Assembly: GCA_028707675.1 (NCBI GenBank)
Contig: JAQWAM010000150.1
Coordinates: 1-5,161 of the forward strand
DNA from: Kiritimatiellia bacterium
GTDB lineage: Bacteria > Verrucomicrobiota > Kiritimatiellia > RFP12 > UBA1067
Direction of reading: 5' to 3'
DNA length: 5,161 nt
A program made the translations under genes and the position numbers. Shown here piece by piece: positions 1 to 5,161 of the stretch. The stretch's first letter is position 1. The number at the start of each line of letters is the position of its first letter. The notes beneath the pieces are model-generated. The model had not been told where the DNA came from and searched no databases. It saw only the letters and a program-made list of their open reading frames with translations.

Positions 1-707
1 AAACCGTTGACCCCCTCGTGCGCGAGCCGGTTGAGGTACTGGTCGGGATAGTAGTCAACGTCATCCATGAGCTCGTCGCGATAGCGCGGCGGGCGCTTGA
101 TCGGGCCGAAAAAGCAGCGGGAGACACGAGACTTGATGAAGGGCTTGCGCTCGATCATACCCAGCTTCAGGAACGGCCCGCCGGCCTCGCGCATCATGTC
201 CTCGACCTTGAAAATGCCGCGCCGGATGCCCTCAGTGTCGGCGGCCAGAATCCGGCAGCGGTCCGCGGTCACCTCGATCCGGTAAGCCTCGAACACCGGA
301 GTCTCGGCCTTGACGGTTTCGATGACGAACGGGCCGCCGGCGGGGATCTTGCCGGCGGAACAGAAGTCGTCCAGATCGGCATAGGCCGTTTTGAGCACTC
401 CTTCGGCATCGGGGAAGGCCGCGTTGACACGCACCCCGCGGCTCAGGTCCGCCTCGCCTGCCGCGACGGCCCGGGGGCTCCAGCCAAGGCCGTTGCCCCA
501 TAACGGCGCCTTGAGGTCGTCGATGAAAGTCCACGCCTCGTCGCCCGGCTGCGCGGGCGGCGCCCCGAGATCCTGCAGGGTGTCTTTCGGCAGATTCTGC
601 GCCGTCGCCATCCAGGCGCATCCGACTGCCGTGGCTGCCAAAATCGCATATCCGGCAAGGGTTTTGAACCCGCGTGTGAACCGTGTAGTAATCCCTTTTC
701 CCTTCAT
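1..707 (-). CDS. Exported glycoside hydrolase-like protein, GH20b-like N-terminal domain (C-terminus beyond window)
   Basis: Partial gene, 235 N-terminal codons visible, running off the left edge without a stop. The start ATG (705-707) has a purine-rich Shine-Dalgarno, AGGGGGAG, at 711-718. Residues 1-36 form an export signal: basic n-region (K2, K4, R9, R12, K15), hydrophobic stretch about 17-34, and an A34-T35-A36 signal peptidase I site. A Cys at 30 (AVGC) is a weaker lipobox alternative. Residues ~92-190 resemble the non-catalytic alpha/beta domain preceding the barrel in GH20 hexosaminidases and related glycosidases: the strand 'AYRIEV', then 'RILAADTEGIRRGIF', then 'IERKPFIKSR', the position where such proteins pass into the TIM barrel. 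'YLNRLAHEGVNG' at 224-235 fits the first barrel helix/strand. By inference it is a periplasmic or surface carbohydrate-active enzyme. The catalytic residues lie outside the window, so family, substrate and activity are undetermined. Divergent from secG. Confidence 0.8.
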   Translation of the reverse strand, partial: MKGKGITTRFTRGFKTLAGYAILAATAVGCAWMATAQNLPKDTLQDLGAPPAQPGDEAWTFIDDLKAPLWGNGLGWSPRAVAAGEADLSRGVRVNAAFPDAEGVLKTAYADLDDFCSAGKIPAGGPFVIETVKAETPVFEAYRIEVTADRCRILAADTEGIRRGIFKVEDMMREAGGPFLKLGMIERKPFIKSRVSRCFFGPIKRPPRYRDELMDDVDYYPDQYLNRLAHEGVNG

Positions 708-758
708 TTGCTCCCCCTGTGATGGGCAGGCAATATGCCATAAGCCCTGACTTGCCCC

Positions 759-788
759 ATTATGCGGGAGCCGGGAGAAAACAGTCAA
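759..788 (-). promoter_or_regulatory. Candidate sigma-70-type promoter for the glycosidase-like gene
   Basis: On the minus strand, TTGACT (783-788, five of six matches to the -35 consensus) is followed after an 18-bp spacer by CATAAT (759-764, five of six matches to the -10). A transcript would start near 752, giving a leader of about 45 nt before the ATG at 707. This is the best promoter-like pair in the 216-bp divergent region. It is a consensus match only, and the sigma-factor preferences of this organism are unknown. Confidence 0.5.
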
Positions 789-841
789 CCCCGAAAACCG
801 CGAAGCCCGGCGCGCCGATTACCCATTTTTCATTTTTGAAG

Positions 842-871
842 TTGCTCTCCGGTCGGATATTTTGTTATAAA
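842..871 (+). promoter_or_regulatory. Candidate extended -10 promoter for secG
   Basis: The plus strand has TATAAA at 866-871 (five of six -10 matches) preceded by TG at 863-864, forming an extended -10 element (TGTTATAAA). A weak -35, TTGCTC at 842-847, lies 18 bp upstream, and a T-rich stretch at 824-837 could act as an UP-like element. The start would be near 878, leaving a leader of about 46 nt before the secG ATG at 924. It sits in the most AT-rich part of the window, which raises plausibility but also the chance of a random match. Confidence 0.45.
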
Positions 872-912
872 TGTGGCTTTGACCGCACCGGGCAAGCTTT
901 GCCGTTGGGCAC

Positions 913-916
913 GGAG
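913..916 (+). promoter_or_regulatory. Ribosome binding site fixing the secG start
   Basis: GGAG at 913-916 lies 7 nt before the ATG at 924. This favours that ATG over an in-frame ATG at 873, which would add 17 residues unlike any SecG N-terminus and would lie almost on top of the candidate -10 element. Confidence 0.7.
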
Positions 917-923
917 ATTAACA

Positions 924-1283
924 ATGCAGATTTTGATCGGATTTTTGTTCGCGCTGGAAATAATTGTGTGCTTCATGCTGGCAGGAGTGATCCTGTTGCA
1001 GAAGCCGAAAGAGGGCGGCTTGGGCGTCAGCATCGGCGGCGGTATGGGCGAGGCACTTTTCGGAGCGCAAATGGGCAATGTGCTCACCAAGGTTACGATC
1101 ATTCTGGGGTCAGTGTTCCTGCTTAACACGCTCATACTTTCGCGCCTGACATCGAATTCCAGCACATCGGTGATGGAAGGCGTGAAGACCGCACCGCCTG
1201 CCGCCGAGCAGGCGCTGCCTTTCTCGGCGCCCGCGGCGCCGCCTTCCACACCGGCCGCGCCTGTTGCTCCCGCAGCGCCCTAA
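924..1283 (+). CDS. secG: Preprotein translocase subunit SecG
   Basis: 119 residues. SecG is the small, non-essential subunit of the SecYEG channel in the inner membrane and assists SecA-driven export. The family pattern is clear: a first transmembrane helix at about 3-25 (ILIGFLFALEIIVCFMLAGV) ending in 'LLQKPKEGGLG', a glycine-rich cytoplasmic loop ('SIGGGMGEALFG', 37-47), and a second helix at about 54-74 ending in 'LSRL'. The loop and the flanking Q/K-E-G positions are typical of SecG. Residues ~80-119 are an Ala/Pro/Ser-rich tail, probably disordered; such low-complexity tails are common in SecG and poorly conserved. The start at 924 is chosen for its GGAG site and because the first helix begins directly after it; the in-frame ATG at 873 adds a non-homologous basic leader. 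It is transcribed away from the glycosidase-like gene and converges on hisD, leaving 10 bp between the two stop codons. Confidence 0.93.
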   Translation: MQILIGFLFALEIIVCFMLAGVILLQKPKEGGLGVSIGGGMGEALFGAQMGNVLTKVTIILGSVFLLNTLILSRLTSNSSTSVMEGVKTAPPAAEQALPFSAPAAPPSTPAAPVAPAAP

Positions 1284-1293
1284 GCCGGTGCGG

Positions 1294-2592
1294 TCACTCA
1301 AAACGAACTGCGGCTGACCGGCCGTGCGCGTCCAGCCCTTCGACCGCGGCAAAGGTTTCGATTGCCTCGTGCGTTTCGGACAGGTCTTTGCGCGTGAACT
1401 CAACGAAGCTGTGGCGCAGCCTGAAATCGTCGACGGTGAGACCGCTGAACATACGCGCCGCGCCGCCGGTAGGCAGCACATGGCTGGGGCCCGCCACGAA
1501 ATCTCCGGCCGCCTCAGGTGTCCACGATCCCAAAAAGACCGCGCCGGCCGCGCGCACCCGCTTCATCAAAGAGCGCGCGCCGCGCGCCATGATCTCGAAA
1601 TGCTCCGGGGCGAAACGGTTGACCAGTTCCATTCCCTGTGCGATGTCCGGCACCACCGCCAGCAGGATGCCGCCGTTGGCCGCCACGCGCCCGATCATGG
1701 CGGCGCGCGAAAGCGACGGCGTCTGGCGCGCGATCTCCGCGCGCACGGCTTTGGCCAAAGCCATCGAGTCTGTCACCAGCAAAGCCTTCTCATGCCCGCT
1801 GCCGTGCTCTGCCTGCGACAGCATGTCGGCCGCGACCCACGCGGGATCGGCCGAGTCATCCGCCAGCACCGCGATCTCGCTGGGGCCGGCCACCTGGTCA
1901 ATCCCCACAAAACCGTAAACCTGCCGTTTCGCCGCCGTGACATAAGCGTTGCCCGGCCCGACGATCTTGAGCACCGGCCTGACGGTCTCGGTGCCGAACG
2001 CCATCATGCCTACGGACTGGATGCCGCCGACCCTGTACACTTCGGTGGCGCCGGCCGAACGCAGGGCATAGAGCAAAACCGGATTGACGGCCTTGTCCGC
2101 GCCGCAAGGCGTGCAAACCACAATCTCTCTGACACCGGCCACTTTGGCCAGCGTAACCGTCATGACAACCGTCGAAACCAGCGGCGCCGTGCCGCCGGGA
2201 ACATAGACGCCGACACGCTCCAACGGCGAATAGAACTCACCAGTCCAGCCGCCGCGCGGGGTGCGCATTTTCCAGGGGCGGCGCAATCCGGCCTTGGCGA
2301 AACGCTCCACGCGCGACCGCGCGTCCCTGACCGCCCGCTTGACCCGCGCCGGGACTTTCCGCGCGGCGGCGGCAAGCTCGGCGTCGGCAACCCTCAGTTC
2401 CGCGGCGCGCAACGCCGCCCCGTCAAAACGCAAGGCCGCGTCCAGCACCGCCCGGTTCCCGCGCGCCCGGATGTCGGCCAGAATCTCCCGCGCGGCTTTC
2501 TCGGCCTCAGGCGGAAACGCCGTGCGCCGCAAAAAGGCTTCCACCTCCGGCGCCTTGGATCGCGTTGACCATCGCTTGATTAAAACCGCCAT
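1294..2592 (-). CDS. hisD: Histidinol dehydrogenase
   Basis: 432 residues, the usual length for HisD. It catalyses the last two steps of histidine biosynthesis, L-histidinol to L-histidine through histidinal, with two NAD+ and a zinc ion; it is a cytoplasmic homodimer. The family signature is complete: 'GVYVPGGTAPLVS' (128-140), 'KIVGPGNAYV' (209-218), 'DQVAGPSEIAVLAD' (232-245). By alignment from memory with E. coli HisD, the zinc ligands are Q260, H263, D364 and H423, and the general acid/base pair is E330-H331 in 'APEHFE'. H371 in 'AGPSH' is also conserved. The segment at 189-203 reads 'GGIQSVGMMAFGTET' where many HisD proteins have a 'GGAQAIAALAYGTE'-type sequence; this is conservative. 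The ATG follows a GGAG (2603-2606) at 10-nt spacing, 24 bp after the upstream gene's stop, so translation from a shared mRNA is likely. No other his gene is in view. No intrinsic terminator is visible at its 3' end. Confidence 0.97.
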   Translation of the reverse strand: MAVLIKRWSTRSKAPEVEAFLRRTAFPPEAEKAAREILADIRARGNRAVLDAALRFDGAALRAAELRVADAELAAAARKVPARVKRAVRDARSRVERFAKAGLRRPWKMRTPRGGWTGEFYSPLERVGVYVPGGTAPLVSTVVMTVTLAKVAGVREIVVCTPCGADKAVNPVLLYALRSAGATEVYRVGGIQSVGMMAFGTETVRPVLKIVGPGNAYVTAAKRQVYGFVGIDQVAGPSEIAVLADDSADPAWVAADMLSQAEHGSGHEKALLVTDSMALAKAVRAEIARQTPSLSRAAMIGRVAANGGILLAVVPDIAQGMELVNRFAPEHFEIMARGARSLMKRVRAAGAVFLGSWTPEAAGDFVAGPSHVLPTGGAARMFSGLTVDDFRLRHSFVEFTRKDLSETHEAIETFAAVEGLDAHGRSAAVRFE

Positions 2593-2616
2593 CGCAACTA
2601 TGCTCCGGGCGGCAAA

Positions 2617-3186
2617 TCAATGCCCGCCTTTTTTCTCTTCTTTTTTGGGCTCCACAGCCTCGAAACCTAAACCTAAATTCGGTACCGGCCGACCCAGTTT
2701 CTCGCCCATCTTCTTGACGATCAGGTTGAAACAATCGTCATAAGCCCGGGAACGTTCCTCTTCCTTGGCCAGTTCCGATTCGCTGAGCTTTGACATCTTC
2801 AACTTGTTGGATGCCTTCTCCATCTCGGCCATTTGTTTGGCGTTGTAACGCTCCTCCAGTTTGGCTCTGCGTTTTTCCGCCTTTTCCATGTCACGGAAGT
2901 CCGGCGGCATTTTTCTGGCACTGCGGGGTTTGACGCGGTTGCCCTGAAAGGGCAGCTTGTTGTCTTTGTTCGCGTCCCACTCCTTCTTGCTCTCCGCCAT
3001 CGCCGCCACGTATGCGGCGGCCTCTTCCTTTATCTCCTTGACCAAAGCATTGTACTGGTCGCGGTCCAGCACCTGATAACCGACAATGCCGCGCATGTCC
3101 GTGACCTGGACAACACTGACCATCTGCGCTTGGGCCGTAAAGGCCAGCGCTGCCGCCGCGACAATCGCAGCGTGACATTTTTTCAT
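2617..3186 (-). CDS. Secreted helix-rich hypothetical protein
   Basis: 189 residues; family not recognised. Residues 1-20 are a classical signal peptide: K2-K3, a hydrophobic Ala-rich core at 6-17, and an A18-Q19-A20 signal peptidase I site before Q21. The mature protein opens with a beta-like stretch, 'MVSVVQVTDMRGIVGYQVL' (22-40). From about 44 to 160 it is highly charged (Lys/Glu/Ala/Met-rich) and probably helical, with coiled-coil-like segments at about 44-70 and 100-150, broken by a basic Pro/Gly stretch at 78-95. The end (170-189) is a short hydrophobic patch followed by a Lys/Glu/Gly tail. One Cys, C152, remains in the mature form, so no intramolecular disulfide is expected. By inference it is a periplasmic protein, possibly a chaperone-like or envelope structural factor, but no catalytic motif supports a function. 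It lies 53 bp after the helicase stop and 24 bp before hisD, all on one strand. Confidence 0.85.
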   Translation of the reverse strand: MKKCHAAIVAAAALAFTAQAQMVSVVQVTDMRGIVGYQVLDRDQYNALVKEIKEEAAAYVAAMAESKKEWDANKDNKLPFQGNRVKPRSARKMPPDFRDMEKAEKRRAKLEERYNAKQMAEMEKASNKLKMSKLSESELAKEEERSRAYDDCFNLIVKKMGEKLGRPVPNLGLGFEAVEPKKEEKKGGH

Positions 3187-3192
3187 GGGGAA

Positions 3193-3201
3193 CCTCCTTT
3201 T
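3193..3201 (-). promoter_or_regulatory. Near-consensus Shine-Dalgarno of the secreted hypothetical gene
   Basis: The minus strand reads AAAAGGAGG at 3193-3201, 6 nt before the ATG at 3186. It is the strongest ribosome binding site in the window. It confirms the start, and with it the intact signal peptide, and implies efficient translation of this small protein. Confidence 0.85.
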
Positions 3202-3239
3202 AGAACAGATTCATGGGATGCATGGATTTACAGTACGCT

Positions 3240-5161
3240 TCAGTTTGGTGAAGAACTTTGTCCGGGCACCCATTCATCAGAGTATTTTGGCGGACGCCCG
3301 ACACCGCCGGGACGCACCACCGAAGGCGGCGCAAGCGGGGCCGGTTCACGCCGCTGCCTTAATGGCCTGTCCGGACGCGCTGCCCCCGGCTTGCGACGGC
3401 CTGAAATCTCAGGCGGACGCGAGGCCGACCTGTCAGGACGCGCGCTGCCCGAGCGCCTGCCCCGGCCTGAAGCCGCGGGCGGGGCCGCAGGCTCCGGCTC
3501 CTTTTTATCCGCAGACGCGGCATCATCCGCCGGCCGCGCGTCCGGAACCCGCCGCGCGGCGCCGTCTTCATGACGGGCTTTTACACCGGCTGCATCATCC
3601 GCCTGTGCGTCGCCGGCTTTATCCGCCTTTTCGTTCACAGGAACGTTATGACTGCGTGGATCCTGCTCTTGCCCGCCGCGCGGCGGTGTCGGCATGCCGC
3701 GGTCTTGCTTGGCTTTACGGGGCGGCAGTTTAGTCAGCAGTGGGTCTTCTCCCCGCAAAACAGTACACTTCAATTCCTCGCCGATATATTTCTCGATCTC
3801 GGGAATGATGAAAGACTCATCCTCGTCCGCGAATGATATTGCCGTGCCGCTCGCTCCCGCGCGCCCGGTGCGCCCGATCCTGTGCACATAATCCTCGGGC
3901 TCATACGGGAAGTCAAAGTTGACCACAAACCCGATGTTGTCAACATGCAGCCCTCGCCCGGCCACATCCGTCGCCACCACGATCCGCACCTTGCCCGCCC
4001 GGAAATCCTCAAGCACACGCAGCCGCCGGTTCTGGTTCACATCGCCGCTCAACATCTCGCAGCGTATGCCGCGCCGCGTCAGGCTGTCAGCGACATCTTC
4101 GGTGGTGCTGCGCCGGTTGCAGAAAACCAGCATCCTCGAATCCGGATACTGCTGGATATGGTTGTACAGCACGGTGAATTTCTCTTCCGAGGTCACGACA
4201 TACACGATCTGCTTGACGCTTTTGACGGTCACGCTCTCCGACTCGACCTCCACCTTCACCGGCGCCTCCATCCACTGCGAGGCCAGCCGCATCACGTCAT
4301 CGCTCAGCGTCGCGCTGTAAAGCATCGTGCAGCGCAGCTCTTTTGGCGGCAGCCTGCGGATGATCGAGCGAACGTCAGGAATGAAGCCCATGTCGAGCAT
4401 GCGGTCAGCCTCGTCTATGACCAAGGTGTCGACCTTGGAGAGATCGACCACGCGCGAACGCACGAAATCAAGCAGACGCCCCGGCGTGGCTACCAGCAGA
4501 TCGACCGGCGCGTCCGTGACCTCTCGCTTTTGCCGGTCATAATCCATGCCCCCGTAAACCGCCAGAGAACGCAGGCCGCAATACTTGCCGACAGCGGCGG
4601 CGTCCTTGCAGATCTGTATCACCAGCTCGCGCGTGGGCGCTATGACCAGCGCGCGCGGCGCCCCGCCTTTTACCTGGCGCGCTTCCGGACTGCGCAGATA
4701 ACGGGTCAGGATGGCGATCAGGAACGCGGCGGTCTTGCCGGTGCCGGTCTGCGCCCGGCCGGCGATGTTTTTGCCGGCCAGCGCGTGCTCCAGACTCAAT
4801 GCCTGTATCTCGGTGCAGTACTTGAAGCCCAAATCCGCCACCGCGTGCATGACCTCGGCAGGAAGGCCCAGGTCATGGAAGCGCATCTTGCCCTCGGCAG
4901 CCTCTACGACAAACTGCGCGGGCGTCCAAGCCTGATGCTCGACGCGGCGCTGAGCCAATTCGTCCGCGGGGATGGCGCCGCCGGGGCGGCGCGCGCCGGG
5001 CGCGGTCATACTACCGCCGCTTGCGGAAGAGCCGCCGCCGCGCCGCTCGGGCCTGCGGCCGCGCCGTTCATGCGAAGGGGGACGCGCGACCGGGCGTCCG
5101 GCCGACGCGGGCCGCCTGCTCTCGGCGCCGCTCGCGCGCGCCGCCGCAGTGTCTTTAGGTC
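3240..5161 (-). CDS. rhlB: RhlB-like DEAD-box ATP-dependent RNA helicase (5' end probably beyond window)
   Basis: 639 residues visible; the frame has no stop between the first ATG (5007-5009) and the right edge. Numbering from that ATG: Q-motif F44...GF61...Q69, motif I AQTGTGKT 86-93, Ia PTREL 125-129, Ib TPGR 175-178, II DEAD 199-202, III SAT 232-234, IV LVFCN 294-298, V VATDVAGRGLH 345-355, VI HRIGRTGRAG 376-385. Both RecA-like domains are complete, so it should be an active ATP-dependent RNA-unwinding enzyme. RhlB-type marks are the 'EGKMRFHDLGLP' lead-in, 'SGDVNQNRRLRVLEDF' and, after motif VI, 'IPEIEKYIGEELKC'. In gammaproteobacteria RhlB works with RNase E in mRNA decay; a degradosome role here is inference. 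Residues ~430-589 are an Arg/Pro/Ala-rich, probably disordered tail. The 50 codons upstream of the ATG are similarly Arg/Gly/Ser/Pro-rich, and that ATG has no convincing Shine-Dalgarno. Hence the start is probably outside the window, though 5009 cannot be excluded. Confidence 0.93.
   Translation of the reverse strand, partial: PKDTAAARASGAESRRPASAGRPVARPPSHERRGRRPERRGGGSSASGGSMTAPGARRPGGAIPADELAQRRVEHQAWTPAQFVVEAAEGKMRFHDLGLPAEVMHAVADLGFKYCTEIQALSLEHALAGKNIAGRAQTGTGKTAAFLIAILTRYLRSPEARQVKGGAPRALVIAPTRELVIQICKDAAAVGKYCGLRSLAVYGGMDYDRQKREVTDAPVDLLVATPGRLLDFVRSRVVDLSKVDTLVIDEADRMLDMGFIPDVRSIIRRLPPKELRCTMLYSATLSDDVMRLASQWMEAPVKVEVESESVTVKSVKQIVYVVTSEEKFTVLYNHIQQYPDSRMLVFCNRRSTTEDVADSLTRRGIRCEMLSGDVNQNRRLRVLEDFRAGKVRIVVATDVAGRGLHVDNIGFVVNFDFPYEPEDYVHRIGRTGRAGASGTAISFADEDESFIIPEIEKYIGEELKCTVLRGEDPLLTKLPPRKAKQDRGMPTPPRGGQEQDPRSHNVPVNEKADKAGDAQADDAAGVKARHEDGAARRVPDARPADDAASADKKEPEPAAPPAASGRGRRSGSARPDRSASRPPEISGRRKPGAARPDRPLRQRREPAPLAPPSVVRPGGVGRPPKYSDEWVPGQSSSPN
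3345..3470 (-). repeat. Degenerate 21-residue tandem repeat in the helicase tail
   Basis: Residues 514-534 and 535-555 (numbered from the ATG at 5009) align as two copies of a 21-residue unit. Both contain ARPDR in the same register (523-527 and 544-548), with a shared G two residues before that motif and a shared terminal E. At DNA level the cores at 3366-3385 and 3429-3450 are near-identical (20 versus 22 nt, differing by one substitution and a GC insertion that the flanking sequence absorbs). It fits an old in-frame duplication in a low-complexity Arg-rich region. Confidence 0.4.

Noticed and set aside
232..741. A 169-codon minus-strand frame, and a plus-strand frame at 18-503, over the left-end gene
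   Set aside because: Both are Arg-rich, low-quality translations. The third frame, open from 707 to the left edge, has the Shine-Dalgarno, signal peptide and a domain-like sequence, so it is the real gene.
806..815. The 10-bp palindrome CGGCGCGCCG followed by T-rich sequence, as a possible terminator
   Set aside because: A perfect palindrome without a loop folds poorly, the T-rich stretch is about 10 nt away and interrupted, and no gene ends into it in that orientation.
873..923. An upstream in-frame ATG for secG adding 17 residues
   Set aside because: It has no Shine-Dalgarno, overlaps the candidate -10 region, and adds a leader not seen in SecG proteins. The ATG at 924 has a GGAG at 7-nt spacing.
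1324..2568. A 414-codon open frame on the plus strand covering nearly all of hisD
   Set aside because: It is the antisense shadow of a real, full-signature hisD. The GC-rich third positions suppress stops on the opposite strand, and its translation is Arg/His-rich with no domain-like pattern.
3187..3239. Possible terminator or promoter in the 53-bp gap after the helicase
   Set aside because: Only a short ATGCAT palindrome and no stem plus T-tract is visible. No convincing -35/-10 pair was found for the downstream gene, so the gap is left unassigned.

Overview
The window (5161 bp, GC-rich, strong G/C third-position bias in every gene) carries five protein-coding genes of a Gram-negative-type bacterium. 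Two run off the ends. Composition, a secreted glycosidase-like protein with a GH20-type accessory domain, a small secreted protein of unknown family, and a pseudomonad-style RhlB helicase would all fit an uncultured member of the PVC superphylum (Lentisphaerota/Kiritimatiellota/Verrucomicrobiota). That placement is inference from gene flavour only; no rRNA or other marker is present.

Layout, left to right. (1) 1-707, minus strand: the N-terminal 235 residues of an exported protein with a GH20b-like alpha/beta domain, entering what looks like a TIM-barrel catalytic domain as it leaves the window. (2) 708-923: a 216-bp divergent intergenic region with one good sigma-70-type promoter candidate in each direction. 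(3) 924-1283, plus strand: secG, the small membrane subunit of the SecYEG translocon, with an Ala/Pro-rich tail. (4) 1294-2592, minus strand: hisD, histidinol dehydrogenase, complete and with all catalytic and zinc residues; it converges on secG with only 10 bp between the stop codons. (5) 2617-3186, minus strand: a 189-residue secreted, charged, helix-rich protein I do not recognise, with an excellent Shine-Dalgarno. (6) 3240 to the right edge, minus strand: an RhlB-like DEAD-box RNA helicase with a long Arg/Pro/Ala-rich C-terminal tail. Its reading frame stays open from the first visible ATG to the window edge, so its true start is probably outside the window.

The three right-hand genes (helicase, secreted protein, hisD) are co-directional with gaps of 53 and 24 bp and could be one transcript, but their functions have no obvious common theme. 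hisD has no other his genes beside it. No rRNA, tRNA, CRISPR array, insertion sequence, phage gene or intrinsic terminator was recognised. I do not see a new multi-gene system. The items most worth a second look are the unrecognised secreted protein, the truncated glycosidase-like gene and the disordered extensions of the helicase.
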